Counted from the stretch's first letter, positions 25,931 to 39,497 are shown. The stretch: DNA of 64,000 nucleotides from Centroberyx gerrardi (GCF_048128805.1 NC_136016.1:11894676-11958675); one strand, 5' to 3'. Translations and numbers: made by a program. Notes: generated by a model from the sequence alone, not told the origin.

Positions 25931-26772
25931 GTAGAAAGTTTAGACAATCACAGAAAGCCAATTCTGGCATTCTTTTTTTGGAACTTACAACTTTCTTGAA
26001 CTTTCTAAATTAGCCTGATGCAATAAACCCCAACCGTCTGGTACTGATTCGCTGGTTAAATCAAATGCTATGAATTACATGCAAATACTGTGTGACTCAG
26101 GTATCCTGTGAGAGTGTCATTGTATGCCTACACGAGTCAAATATATTGAGTACAATCCCTGTTATCAATGTGCCCTGCAGCCATTTTTGTTGGCTATTAT
26201 CAGAGATACACCACATTAATGTTGTTTATCACACCAGTAACAGCTCAAGTATCCCATATAAATCCCCATCCCAATAAATGACTAAAATACCTATGACCAC
26301 AACAATCGGAATACTTAACACCACTCACCCAGAAGAACTTGGTTTTGTTTTGTTTTTCTCCTCATTAAAATCCATTGAAGGTATTTATAATGGTAAGGAG
26401 CTAAAATGAGCAGCGTTACAAGGTTTTGCAGACTGTTGACAGTGGCGACTGCACAAAAAATACATGGCTAAAAATATATGGCTTGACATGGATGAGAATC
26501 TACAAGTGGAGGCTTTACTGTACATACTTTTCCTGCTTAGCCCTGCCTCCTTACACCAAAGGACAGCATGTACAAATTAAATGACTATGTTTCATCACCT
26601 ATAGTCTTTGTGCCCATTCTATTCTGTTTAATGAAGTTGCTGTGTGTGATTCTACAGGCTGGTTAGCTAGGAGAGACCGGGCTTCAGTGCTGTCGACTCA
26701 TAATACACACATGTATACTCTCCGCACAGCACAGCACTGGGCCCACGTCACTATTGCACATATCCACAATAT

Positions 26773-26773
<1 letters not shown>

Positions 26774-26803
<30 letters not shown>
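26774..26803. repeat. (CA)n microsatellite
   Basis: About 15 CA units, with a short (GT)n at 26936-26952 nearby in opposite sense. Confidence 0.95.
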
Positions 26804-26806
<3 letters not shown>

Positions 26807-27206
26807 CAAAGCACTTCAGCATGTCAGTGCAATACAGAACACAGCCTCTAACAAATGCCATGTTGTGCCGTGCCATACCGTGCCATGATTCATTCCTCCG
26901 CAGCAGTGTAGGCAGCCGGGCAGAGCGCTGTGCTGTATGTGTGTGTGTGTGTGAGTATGCAAGTGTGTGAGAAGGGGCGGCTGCCACTTGGGAGATTGAT
27001 GGCAGGGGCAGGATGGAGACAATGAGCTGCGTTGCTGTATTTTTCTCTCAGCTCTCTGTTTTCTGCTTTTCTGTTTTTCAGCTCTTCTGTCTGTCTGCTT
27101 CATCTCTCTCTCTCCTTAACTCCCATCATCTTTCTTTCTGCTGGAGCAGTGGGGGGGGACCTTCCATTTTTTCTCCTCATTTTCCCGACCACCCCTTCTT
27201 CTCCCT

Positions 27207-27208
27207 CC

Positions 27209-27240
<32 letters not shown>
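27207..27240. repeat. (CT)n microsatellite
   Basis: Pure CT with one GT interruption, within a pyrimidine-rich 27100-27255 stretch. Confidence 0.9.
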
Positions 27241-27864
27241 TCCTCTCTTATTCATCCATCTTGGTATTCAGCAGCAAAGTTCACCAGCCCCCCTGAGCAG
27301 AGGAAAAAACTCTCAGCGTTAACTTTGAATGAGAACTTTCCCCACAAAAGACATTAATCTCTTCATTAATAGTACAACCAATCCAATACTTGGATCCCCT
27401 CCCTCTGAAATCTGAATCAAAGTCAGCTAAGCTGCAGCCCATAAGCAAGGGACAGAGAGACAGAGAGAGAGAGACAGAGAGAGCAAGATAAGAATGGCTT
27501 CAACAGTCGTTTTCCTAATGCAATTAAAGCCCACCCTCCTCCACCCACTTGCTTAGCCACCTCAATGAATCATGGCCACACACACACACTCTCACACATA
27601 TACACACACACACGCACACATACATGCTTACACACAAAGACAGGAAAAGGAAAACAGGGAGAGAGAAAGAGGGAGTTAGATGACTCACAACCACTATTGT
27701 GTTTCCCAGTGAAACAAAGCCCATAATTTGGTCTCAGCTGTTACAAAGCACAGCAAGAAAACGAGCACAATGCTTACTCTCCGTGCACAGGAGGCACGCC
27801 GGCAGGCTGGAGTGAAAGATTGCTGCTCAGGATAGATGAGATGCAGAGAGCGGTGACAAGAGGG

Positions 27865-27867
<3 letters not shown>

Positions 27868-27909
<42 letters not shown>
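27868..27909. repeat. (GA)n microsatellite
   Basis: About 21 pure GA units followed by purine-rich sequence to about 28030. Confidence 0.95.
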
Positions 27910-27913
<4 letters not shown>

Positions 27914-28110
27914 GAACCAAAGATGATAGTCAGAGAGAGCAAGAGAGGAGACAGAGAGAGAGTGACTGAAAAAAAAAAGCAGAAAATGAGGGAAAAAAGG
28001 AAAAAAAATGGGAGAGGGAGGATCAGGTGATGAGGAAGAGGTTGTAATGCAGAACAGTAGAGTCTCGACGTCACAGCCTGACACAGGAAAGCGATATCAG
28101 TCAGAACGCC

Positions 28111-28163
28111 GCCCCCCCCTTCCCCTCCCCTCCCCTCCCTCCCCTCCCCCCACCCCCCACCCC
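28111..28163 (-). promoter_or_regulatory. C-rich block, strong G-quadruplex potential on the minus strand
   Basis: On the minus strand there are more than six runs of four or more G separated by one or two bases, far more than the four GGG runs a G4 needs. It would lie in the sense strand of the presumed tbkbp1 leader intron. Any regulatory role is only inferred. Confidence 0.45.
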
Positions 28164-29534
28164 GACTCTGTGAGCCTCTGCCTCATGGTAAATTCATACA
28201 TTAACGCCAGCCAGAGACCTTGACAGCTGGAGCAACTAGAATCATTCCACCGCCAATGGCCCTGACACGTACTTGGCTCTCACTCTTGTCTTGTTCCCCC
28301 GGCAAGACATCTAAAGGCTTGTGTGCTTCACAGAACATCACATCCTCTTCCAATGTGTCTGTTCTGCTGTCATGCGCTGACTAAAAGATGCAGACAGAGA
28401 GACGGATAGACAGATCGACAGTCAGACACACACACATGCACGCACGCACACACAGCCTGCACGCGCACATACACACACACGCGCTAAAAATGCACCGAAA
28501 TGAAAAAGGGAAATGAAAGTATGACATGTAGGAAAACTTCTTATGCTAAAATGTTAGATTTCAGCCACATTCAATTCAACTTAATTGTCCTCGTGGAAAT
28601 TTCTTTGGCATGGAAAATGTACAAAACACCCAAAGATCACATAATGCATCATAAATAAAATATTTTTTCACACAGACATCCCAGTTTTCTATCCTAAAGT
28701 TGAGATATTTTTATGGAGATCTGCATTAATATAACAAATTCTAATCCAAGCCTATTTTGCAAAACTACTGCAGAAAAGCATTCCTTAGGCTGAAATAAGA
28801 ATAATGCTAATAATTCAATAGAGTCTAATGGCTTAAAACCGAGTCTTAATTCCTACACTCATCTGAGCTCCATAATGTGGAGAAATAAAGATATATGAGA
28901 GCCTGTTTATCAGAGAAAATATAACCAAGTGTTAAATTGGCTTTCAGTGCTAATATGACAATCTGTAACTGCTGATTAATTAATAGTGCATGCTGCTGCT
29001 TGTTGGCTGAATCCAGACACAAGATGATGTGTGTGGGAATAGAACGCGCTGGCTTGGATCAGAAAGAATATTTGATAAACATGAGCAATGCATGGTGGGA
29101 GGGGAGGGTGTGTGCACATGTCTGTGTGTGTGCGTGACACCATCTATACGCAAAAGCCCTGTGCTTATCCAAGTGTCAGAAAAAAAACAACTCCATGTGT
29201 GTGTGCACGTGCTTCTGCATGGGTTGTGTACGTGTGTGTGTGTGTGTGTGTCTGCATGTATGCTTATCTGTACGCCTCCAAGTTGCATGTGTGCCTCTTT
29301 GCCGAGGCGTGAGTCCATTACTTTAATGAAAGCCCTCTACTGTCCTTGGCAAAGGACATTAACTGCTCAGCTACTGAAGGCCCCCCTCCTACTCCCTACT
29401 CCTGCACACACACACAGACACACACACACACACACACCAGCCCCTCCAACCCCTCCTACCCTCCGCCCTCGGCTGCCCTGCGATGCTCAGCTCATCTTCT
29501 CACAGAGACTGGAGGGAGAGAGGGATGAAGAAGA

Positions 29535-29571
29535 GTGTGTGTGTGTGTGTGTGTGTGTGTGGGGGGGGGGG
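29535..29571. repeat. (GT)n followed by a G11 run
   Basis: About 13 GT units running directly into an 11-base poly(G). Confidence 0.95.
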
Positions 29572-29956
29572 CAATCAAAAGACAGTGAGGGGGTGGAGGG
29601 AGGGGTATGGGGCATAGGAAATGAGGTTGGAAGAGCAGGGCACAGTCGCTCTGGGAGGGAGACTGGGGTGAGTCTGAATGTCACATCGGCACAGTGGTGC
29701 GTCTGACAGCTATTAAGAGACAGACTCTCATATACATAACGCACACAAAAATAATGCACACATGGACTCTCGTCCGCCCACACACACACACACACACAAA
29801 TAAACACTGAGACAGTGGTGCGCCGAAAAGCGTATTAAGACATAAAGACATCCCACATGCACATATGCACACACGTTCACATGCACAAACACATGCACAC
29901 ACATTGACACGGTGCCAAGCTCAAATGCAGACAAGCTTATACCCACACACACACAG

Positions 29957-29957
29957 A

Positions 29958-29998
<41 letters not shown>

Positions 29999-30097
29999 GT
30001 TAATGTAAGAGGGAGGCATGCACCAGCAGACACCACACACTATGTTTCTATTTGCTCAGAACAGGGATATGCAGCTGCCAACTGACAGAGTGACAGA

Positions 30098-30150
<53 letters not shown>

Positions 30151-30153
30151 GGG
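29957..30153. repeat. (CA)20 and (GA)n microsatellite pair
   Basis: (CA)n at 29957-29996 and (GA)n at 30101-30153, flanked on the left by degenerate CACA/GCACA repeats from about 29740. Confidence 0.95.
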
Positions 30154-32079
30154 GACCTAAGGGAGTTGGGGACACGCAACACTTGCAGAGGATAAAAAAA
30201 GACAAACTACAGTACAGTACAGTACAGCTGGCACCATAAACGGAGAAAGAGCAGGAAAAGGAGGGAAGAATGAGGGAATGAGAGTGAACAAGAGATGAAT
30301 GGAAGCCGACTAAAGAGGTTTGCAGGCCGCGCTGCGCTTCCTCGCCTCCTGTTTAGAGAGACAGGTAGATGGGCCGTGTACGACCGCCAATTATTACACA
30401 CAGACACAGAAACAAACACAGGCTTGTTAGGGCATTGAGCCCATATGTTCCAGTTCACTTCCCTCCGCACACTGTGCACACACACAGACCCACTCTGCCC
30501 GCACTCAGAACGGCACACTTATCGCTAATTGAAGAAGCACCACTTCCATGTACTCTTGCTCCCATACAGAGAAAGGGTCTGGTTCTAGCTCGTCGTGCGT
30601 CTGTATCAAATAAGCTCCTGCACACACTCCTAACACCTCTGCATCTTTTATTGTCTGGCTTGATAATAAACGATGCAGAGGAAGGTCTTGAGAAAGGTCT
30701 TTGACTGAAACATCAACCACACAGTGAAAAGAAGGTGATAAACGAGTGCAGGAATCTTCTTTTTTTAATACAGATCGGGGTCTGATTCCCTTTGCCCTGA
30801 CGGATAACAAGGCCCTGTGTGAGCTATTCTTCTCATTTCAGCTCATTCTCCCTCTTCTCATTTCTAACCTGCATGGTTAGCAATATATTATAGTATCTAC
30901 TATCCTGCTACAGTACAAGCCATGGGGCTGTGAACTGAAAAAAAATGGAGAGAAAACATTGTTTGTGGAGGAGTGTTATGCAAGACATTATATTCCAGTG
31001 CAGGCAAATGATGAGGAGAATATGGAGACAGATCCTCTTGACTCATCGGTATCATCATATAGATTCACGCTAGGAAGCTTACATTCATTGTCTCGCTCCT
31101 TTGTGTGCGGTTATTGGCTTTCAGCACCATGGACAGCAGCCCACACAAGCAGCAGCACTAGCGAGGCCCTTTCCAACCCCTCTCCTCCCTCTGGAAACAC
31201 AAGAGTGCTTGTAAGACTTCTTGGCCCTTGACAAGATGTGATGCCGGGTAGATAAGACCAAAAGAAAAGTCTATTAAGGGCTCCCAGGTGAATTATCATC
31301 ACCTGCCCTCCACAAGCAACACCTATAAAAAACAAAACTGAATCTGGTGCTAGCCTAACTTCAAGCCTATTGTGGTTCAGCCACCAAAACAGACCAAGGA
31401 CTAAGCGGTTATAAATACAAAGCAGCTGGGTCCTCTCTTACAAAGTCACAGAGGCCTACATAAAGGCTGCCCCCTCTGTTCTGCAAAACAAAATGATGCA
31501 ACAAATAGAGTTCAAAGAGACACTGAGTGTTCCCTCTCAATCTGGACTCCTGCTGCTCAGTAGCTCGCATGTCACTCTCTCTGATGCCAGCTCCACTTCA
31601 GACGAGTATTTATAGGAAATCTATGGACTCTGCCCCAGCCCTGTTGTGACCACAAAGATTATCTTGCAGATGAAATTCTTCTGCGGCTCCTTTTTTAGTC
31701 AATTTGACGACGGTTTGTTAGTTAGGTCTAATTCCACAGCGAGGCAGGCTTCTTTGTTCTGGGGAATTTGACAGTGTTGTCAAACTGTCTGTGTCTTTCT
31801 TCATGTGTTTATTTCGTCTAAGAGCAGAGGAATAATGCCGCCGTGGCAGCAGAATTAAAACGGCTAGCAATTTCAGAGACGTCAACAGCTGCGAGACGAT
31901 TTCTTACAAAACACTGCTGGGGCATTCTCAGAGCATTAGTTGATATTTTTAGGGGCACCTCGGGGAATTTAGGCAGTCCGGCAGCGAGTGACAAGCAAGT
32001 GGGTAACCTGGTTTTTCTGAGACACAAAAAGAACCATGTGAATCCCCAGTGTGGATGAAGACTCCAGGCCTAAAACTGA

Positions 32080-32080
<1 letters not shown>

Positions 32081-32110
<30 letters not shown>

Positions 32111-32248
32111 ACACCAGGACATCTCTAGTGTGTGTCTCTCTCTCCTTCTCCCTCTCTCTCTCTCACACACACACTAGGCTCTTTCTAGTGTCTCTGTCTA
32201 TTTCTCTCTCTCTTTCTACTGTAAGTCTCTCTGCAGGCTCTTTAGAAC

Positions 32249-32285
<37 letters not shown>

Positions 32286-32339
32286 TTTCAGCTACTCTGC
32301 CCGCAGCCTGTTCACACACACACACACACACACACACAC
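32081..32339. repeat. Compound (CT)n / (CA)n microsatellite cluster
   Basis: (TC)n at 32081-32105, CT-rich 32135-32215, (CT)n at 32249-32275 and (CA)n at 32313-32339. Confidence 0.9.
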
Positions 32340-33356
32340 TGCTCCACTCTCCTTTTCTATTGCCTCGTGCAGATTACAGTACATTATGCCTCCGCGGTCG
32401 GCACAGTGCCTTGAGTGGGTAGAAAGAGTCAGCCGTCACATTACAGCGCAGTTACATCACATTCCCACAGTCTCCCAAGCAACCAGGTGTCCTCCAACAA
32501 CAAAAGCAACACAACTGTGACCCTGATCTGTCATCCCCCGGTTGTCACACAATGTCCCAGGTACCATAACAAACAAAACTGCATTTCACGTTACCGCAAG
32601 CCGCCCAGGACGCTGTGTACAAGCTAAAGTGCGGTGTAGTCAGCGGGGTTTGCTGTTGGACAATGAAAGCAGCTCGGACAGGGCAGTGGGCGGTGTGAGT
32701 TTACTGTTCCTGAGAGCAGCAAAACACAGTTTGGAAAGAGGTGAGGCCTTTCTTCCCTGAAGGAATAAGACAAAGTGACTCATCTGATGCCAGAACTCTG
32801 ATAGAGGAGAGTCTGCAGCATGTTGTCCATTGCTGCAGGTGGGCCGGCCGCGGCTTGTTCAGAGCCGGCGGAAAATTGGTAATCAGGGGTCACTGCCTTG
32901 GCCTACAGATATTATACCACTCTTATGTAAAAGAAAAGAGTTGAGAAAAGGTAAAGTGGAGAGGCAGGGGAAGCAGAGGCAAGCACAGATAATGATACTG
33001 AAGTGGGTGATTTGGGATTTAAACTATAAGAGAAGGAAGAGTGAGGATGAAAGCGGAGGATGTTGCTACTCAGATGATAGTCTGTATCTCTAAAGATAAA
33101 GTTTTTTAGGATGTAAGTAAAACAGCTTTATTTTCAGATTGACACCCGTGGATTCTGAAAAATTTCGCAGTGGTTTTTGATCAGGTTTCCTGGGGTTATG
33201 AAACTTTCACATAAAGCTTCAGTTCAACCAAAACTCCCCAAAACTGGAGCTACGGGGTTCACACTGAATGACAGCAACATCACAGAGTATGAAGATATGG
33301 TAAGAACAAGGAAGAGTAGAAAGAGAGTGAAGGGAGGAGGCAGTGTGTGATGTGCA

Positions 33357-33358
<2 letters not shown>

Positions 33359-33414
<56 letters not shown>

Positions 33415-33428
33415 GTTTGTGTGTGTGT
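33359..33428. repeat. Long (GT)n microsatellite, 70 bp
   Basis: The longest dinucleotide array in the window, with TTTGT interruptions at two places. Confidence 0.95.
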
Positions 33429-34984
33429 TCTTCAGCCTCCAGGCTTTTGGACCTTGTTATCTCCTGAAGGTAATGGAAGAGGATCCCTCGGGGGCTTTGT
33501 TCCATGAAATTATCAAAGCTTTGAATTGACACAGAAATGTCCTCCAGGTGTAACCGATAGCGTAGCATTTTGCACTGTGCCATAAAGCTGATTAGTGAAA
33601 TCTGGCTAGTGCTGGCTAGACAACCCCTAAGGCTCATGGGAGCTGACTGTCTATCACTGGCTGGACATTGGCTGCTGTTTGCTTTTCCCAGATTAAATAT
33701 GAAAGGAGCCTGACACACTGTGTGCTCTGGAGCCAAATACTCTTATCAGTCGTACTTCAAAAAGAGCACCTCATTTCCATTTTATGCCGGTGCACCTGAG
33801 GACATATTATGGTTAATTGGATTTCGGTACTTGTTTTATGGGGAATGACTGACGTTTAGCCAATAGACGTGCTAGAAGGCAGGTTTAGACTGGTTAGCAT
33901 CCTCTGGAAGTGGAGACAGACTAGTGATTGTGTTTGCAAAATTCTCATTTTGCAGACAACGTGAGAGAGAACGCCTCTGACATGACACAGAAAACTGCTG
34001 CATTTCTCAACATTTGATGTTTAAGACTTGTTATGAAACAAAACATCTGACACAATCTAGCGTTGCACTTTTTTTGACTTATGCAAGAGCCTGAAAACTC
34101 CCCAGACCTGGAGCAGATCAAACAAACTGCGTAACTGCAGCTGCTTGGTCAACATATGTTGAATTTAAAAGCTATAAAAAACAGTCTAAGCCTTAAATAG
34201 AGAAATCTGATGTACAATACATTTGAAAGAAGGGGAAAACAGCAGTACATCATTCCTTCTTTTTTCTCTCTGTCGATCTCTCTCATGCCTGCCTTCACCC
34301 CTTGTAACCTTAAAAGCTGCCTATGAATATTCCATCAAGCAGCACGGCCTCTGCTCTCTCTCTTCATTTACTAATTCTGTCAGTCTGTAAGTAGCTTACA
34401 TAAACGTTCACATTTATGTATATGAACATAATTGTGCTGAAAGTGTCTTAGACTCTCACAGAAATCAAACCCAAATGGCAGGAAAAGCAGAAAATGAGTA
34501 AGAAGTAGAAACAAAGGCATCGGAGGAATAATTTTTGTGTACATCTGCTAGCCGTGAGTTATATTAGCACTGTTTCTAGGCAGGAATCTCCCTTAATGTG
34601 CGTGGGTATTTGGTCTGATGTATGCTGCTCACCGGTGATGACACCGCAGAGTGAGATAAATGACCTCAATATTCTCGTGTGTGTGTGTGTGTGGGGGGTA
34701 TTAATGCAGCCTCAGGGTGCATCATTTATATAACATTACCCTTATCCTTGTTGTGACACGATTACATCAGGGATATATATATTTTTGGAAAATATAATTA
34801 CTTTGATCTGGCCCCTTTGGACTGTATTGGTGAGCAGCGCTCCCTGCAAACTGAGAGGTATGTAGCTCTGCAAAGAGGTAATTGATGAAATTTTGATCAG
34901 AATCGATTGACATGATGGCAAAAACTAAAAAATAACTGGAATTATCTTTTAGGTGTTCACTAGGCTCACAAACTATTCCTTTAA

Positions 34985-35420
34985 TCTCTACTTGCAGGCC
35001 TCTCAACTCCGGCATATTCCCCTTTTAGATCAATTTCACTGAAATATTCTGACTTTATAGGGAATCTAATACTGAATCTAATACAGATCTTTTCCATTGA
35101 CACTGAAGAGTATAGGGAAGACCTCGTGATGCACGTGATGAAGATCATTACCAACAAAGAAGAAGCCACCAGAGCATCTGATCCAGACTTTGCAACCATC
35201 ATGATCAAGGGAACAGAGGTCCTGGAGGGGGTTGATGTGCCTTGCTAATGGGCCTGATACACAGTATGCTCTCAGTCTGAGCTACTCCAAGGAACTGAAG
35301 CATAATCATTTGAGGTATTAAAGTTATTCCTTGAGCGGGATGGTCTGAAAGCCATGCATGTCTCTTAAACACAAGGTGCTCTCCACTCAGATCAGAGGTG
35401 TGAAACTGCAGCTGAAAATC
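34985..35420 (+). pseudogene. Decayed fragment of a multi-copy fish protein family (C-terminal part)
   Basis: A frame open from 34985 to TAA at 35248 reads ...EEYREDLVMHVMKIITNKEE and then FATIMIKGTEVLEGVDV. Just past this the reading shifts frame: ALLMGLIHSML, then after another shift SYSKELKH, then LERDGLKAMHVS before a stop. The order 'IxIxGxxVL - LLxGLIxxLxLSYxKELK - LxxDG' matches, as I remember it, the C-terminus of a large fish gene family often auto-named SAM-domain-containing protein 3-like. Two frameshifts, in-frame stops and no start mark it as a relic, probably a retrocopy. Family assignment is from memory and moderate. Confidence 0.45.
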
Positions 35421-38401
35421 CAAGGCAGTTTTGCTGCTTATTTAGTTCCAATGGAATTTAGTGGCATATTTGCCTTAGTTGAACATTATGCTCTTGCAGA
35501 CCCTGAGTAATGCACTCCATATTAAGCAATGCACTTGTGTTTCTCTTTCCCAAGCTATTTTTAGTGGAGACAAACATTCCCAACTTATTCATTTTGGTGC
35601 AATACTTACATTCTATGCTTTATCTTGTTCACACAACAGTTATTTGTGGACCAAAGTTTGTTCAGTGTGCTAATGTGCCCTCACTGGTGCAGTCCTCATT
35701 GACATTATTGGCATCTTTCTCGCGATTCTTTATAAGGCTGGGGATGTGAAAATATTTGAGTATAATACTGTGCTAGAGCCACTTCTAAAAGACGTGCATG
35801 AGAGCTAAGAAGAGGAAGGCGTTCCTAGGCAAACAAATCAAAGGCGCTGTGTTTAGTGTTGCTGCATCGTGTTGTTCTCAATTTGTTGAGTGCTTCTCCA
35901 GGTCTCAAGTCTGCAGGTTCTGTCTTGCAGAACAGTCAGTTCGAGGTGAGGAAAGTTAGAACAGAGGATGAAACAACAGCGTGGAGTGCATGTCCAGACT
36001 GTAGAGGAGAATACAAGTTTGACTCATAGCTATGGAGAGCCGACCTTACAGACTGTCATCTGTCCTGAGATATGACAGGTTGGACAGATAACAGTCTATA
36101 GCCTGCTTTGACACCGTTTTACACCCTCCAAAACACTCAGCCTTGTGCACAACAAAGGGGTTTGGGGTTTTCCTGAAAGTCTTAATAGTCCAAAACTGTC
36201 TTGAGGCCAGTAATAATTGATTGTATAAAGATGAAAATGTGTGACCTGCACCCTGAGGTTTTATGTAAGGCCGTTATTCCACAACTCAGCGAGTGATTTT
36301 CAGACACATTGAGTAGTATTATCCAGAACATTGAACGACAAGTCATGCTTACAGCAGCTGATTCAAGCGTTCTCCCAATTTGCTTCAGCAGGCAGAGAAA
36401 AACACTTCCTCTGTTCAGCAACTCTAAGGTGCCAATGTGATCTCACTCTATAATCTGTTTCCGTCAGTAACCCCCCCAACCCCCCACCCCAAACACACAC
36501 GCACGCACACCCACAAGCACATACACACAAACCACTTTATCCACCACAATCTCATTTTGCACATTGCAGGAGTCCCTCAGACTAAAACAGCCCCCTGAAG
36601 GTCAGCTGGCACAATGCAGCTCCAAAAAACACTTCTAATTAACTCCACAGGATGAATCAACCACTTTATGGGTGTGCCTCTCATTATGAATCATGATTGA
36701 CAAGGACCTGGACTGAACCTGTTGAACTGTGTTACATGCTCTGGTAGTGTGTCCTGATGAACATACTGTAGGTCAAACCAAATAACATCCATCTATGGCA
36801 AGAAGTAGTCATTGGTAATGTATGTCGGTATTGGATCAGGACACTGCTGCCCTTTTTGGGATAAAGTTTGCAGGTTGTGGTAGAAATTTAGTTATTTCCC
36901 AAATGAGAACAGAGTATACACACAGACTCAACTATTTCCTCTGGAGAGTGAAATCATTGGCATACTCTAACCTCACTTCACTGTGCATGTTGAACAGCAT
37001 CAACAACACTCATCAGCACATAACACAGTGTTTTATACAAGCACTTCAAGCATGGGGGCTAGCTTGCTACGATCCAATTTAGAAGTGTGAAAACACAAAA
37101 AAACAACATTGTTAACGAGGGTGGAAAAACAAGCCCAGACCCATGAGAGACTATACAGACGCACAGTGGCTATATGATTGGTGATTAGCAGGTAGGCTAA
37201 TGCCATGATTCACTCCCTTAAATTAGCTCCCTCAGACAGGCCCCAGTGGGCATTGACAAGAAGGATGGGCTGAATACTTCAAATGAAGTGGATGGTAATC
37301 AACTCAGGTCTGAAACCGGCAATAAGAGCAGGGCCTGCAAATGAAACAGAAATGGACAGACAGACGGATGGACAGATGGAGGGATAGAGGGATGGAGGGA
37401 TGGATGGACGGGGATGAAAGGGCATGAGGAAGGAAGAACGTGCGTTGCCCAGTGCAGCCTGCTGACCCCCGGTGTCACGGGCGATCAGGTTGAGTCGCTT
37501 CACTTCACTAGAATGTGATCATCCATTGCAGAGACACTGACAGTGGCTGGCAGGTTGGCATGGAGGGAATTATCAGACCTGTCTAAACGTATGAGATGCT
37601 GACTGTGACTTGGATCAGAGTACTTTCACTTTTAACCATTTACATCTGTGGAGGGATACAGTTTACTAATGCCAGCCAAAATTAAATTGTGTGAAGAAGC
37701 GGCTTTTTTAGTGTGACAGCTGTAAACTATTCAAGATTTGTTCCATTATTCATGATAGAGTGGGTGCTCCTCTTTCATTCAGCCTTGCTCTCTAGTTAAA
37801 AGGTTAAAAACTAGTATTAAAAGCTAAGTAAGATACCTCAAACCCTAATCTAACCTCCATCTACAGTCAGTCAGGATAAACCCTATAGGGTTTCAGCACA
37901 TTGTCCAATTTCAGCTGCTTTTCAGCACCACATCGCTGTCCACTCTTAAATCCACTCCAGTCATTCCTACAGGATAATCTGTGGTCCCCTGAAAGCCTCG
38001 CTTCATACAAAACTGCATGTGTGTTTACCAAGGAAGGTGCTTCCAGACTACCTCAATGACTTACTGCTGCCATAACCTAATCAAAGCATTTCTGAAAGAT
38101 ATGACAAGACATGACACTGCTACATACATAACACAAGCATTTCCAATATTCGGGAAAAGGGCAAACGATGTCTTACATTCTCATCTCGTCCAGGCTGATG
38201 TGTGCTGTGTTGTGTTTGACTATATTTCCAAGCCATGAATAGGCAACAAAATGTTCCAAAAGGCTCTATGAGCTCCCCCCTCCCCTTATACTATCCTTGT
38301 TTTCATAAGAGCAGAGAAGAGAAATAGTCGATGTTCGTCTCTTTTTTTGTGCGCAAACTAACGTTAATTGATCACTATCTAACGAAAGAACATTATAGGG
38401 C

Positions 38402-38548
38402 TAAAAAATTCCAATATTCCTATAGGGACTTATAGTATGTCTGTGGTATACTCAATAGTGAGTTTTCAGTGACCTTATCATACTTTTGCTGCTTTTGTAT
38501 CTGCTATGGTATCACTGAAACATTCATATAATATTCCTATGGGATACA
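38402..38548 (+). repeat. ~146-bp repeat, left copy of an inverted pair
   Basis: Includes CCTATAGGGACTTATAG, GTCTGTGGTA and GGTATCACTGAAACATT. The reverse complement of 39498-39643 aligns along the whole length with scattered differences. AT-rich, no coding potential; MITE-like. Confidence 0.75.
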
Positions 38549-39150
38549 GTTCATAGCTTAGCTGTGATATTTTTTATAGTATTCTACAACGTGTTGTAGG
38601 ATTCGAGCTGTTTTTCGTAAGGGCTGTTTCGGATAACTGACTTGTATACATTGCCTGTCTAATATGACCAGTGATCAAGCAGGCCTGCGTCGACTCACTG
38701 TCAGAAAATAATTACCCAGTAGATGTAGGCTACTTTTACTGGCTAAAGAACGAGGGCTTTTCCAGCCAGCACTGGGCAGAAGTTGAATCTTTCCTGTGGT
38801 CAGGATAACGCACTGTGCGATGTGATGCTGATGTTGCCACACGCGTCTCCTTTAAGGAGATGTAGCCTATGCATCAGCTGTGTTCACTGCAAATAAATTG
38901 CGCGTACAACAAATAAACACAACAGATGATTTCTAACATTTTATTCTCGTGTGACTCGTTCGGCCCATTTCGCAATGTAGCTGTCATTTGTAGCGCGATG
39001 ACTACAACATGGCTGTGATGCGCTATAGCCTCCTGCTGCCACATCCAGTTTGCTCTGTCTCTTCAACACGCTTTGTAGGTTTATCCTGCTCTCGCTTACG
39101 ATGAACTTGAAAGACATTGCATGGATTGAATAAATAAGAGGATAACTCAC

Positions 39151-39380
39151 GCGCTCCCTTTGATCGATCCATAGATGCCATCGCTCGGGAGGGAGGGAGG
39201 GGGGGCACAGCACCCCAAAAGCGCTCTCTTTCACGGTGTGTCCAATGCCCGGTAATAGTGGCCGCTGCTCCGTTCCTCTGTTCCTAGCAGGGACCAGCAC
39301 GCCTCCTGCAGCTGCTACTGTGTACGACTGAGCATCACATCACACACTGTGGAGCTCCGCTGGTGTGGGGTGATGTTGTC
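39151..39380 (-). promoter_or_regulatory. tbkbp1: Candidate tbkbp1 first (leader) exon and CpG-rich promoter
   Basis: This is a locally CpG-rich island in otherwise AT-rich DNA. On the minus strand it ends in a strong splice donor (GCGC then GTGAGT, donor at 39150-39149). No coding exon was recognised between here and 19989, and the tbkbp1 start exon needs an upstream leader exon, so this is the obvious candidate. It contains ATG at 39181-39179. If spliced to 19989 the frame runs 11 codons and stops at TGA seven bases before the tbkbp1 ATG, i.e. a uORF. The transcription start is not determined and the right boundary is approximate. It could instead belong to an unrelated non-coding transcript. 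Confidence 0.4.
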
Positions 39381-39497
39381 GCGGGAATAGGAGCGTCACT
39401 CTCTCCTTAACGTGAACATCTACAGCACGTCTCCTGCCTGAGTCACCCTATAATAGAAGGATAGGCTACTATACAAAATCAGAGCAAAACTGAAAGT

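Larger units (their letters stand above)
19990..39150. other. ~19 kb non-coding interval, probably the tbkbp1 5'UTR intron
   Basis: No frame in this stretch resembles a known vertebrate protein except a decayed fragment at 34985-35420. Content is mainly microsatellites, a C-rich G4-prone block at 28111-28163 and dispersed repeats. The assignment as an intron rests on the candidate leader exon at 39151 and is an inference. Confidence 0.5.

Noticed and set aside
29029..29706. 225-codon open frame, the longest in the window
   Set aside because: Mostly Cys-Val and Thr-His runs from (GT)n/(CA)n microsatellites; no family resemblance.
33224..33736. 170-codon minus-strand open frame
   Set aside because: Interrupted by the 70-bp (CA)n; the ends (PFIFNLGKANSSQ..., LFLLFLVLTIS) have no recognised match.
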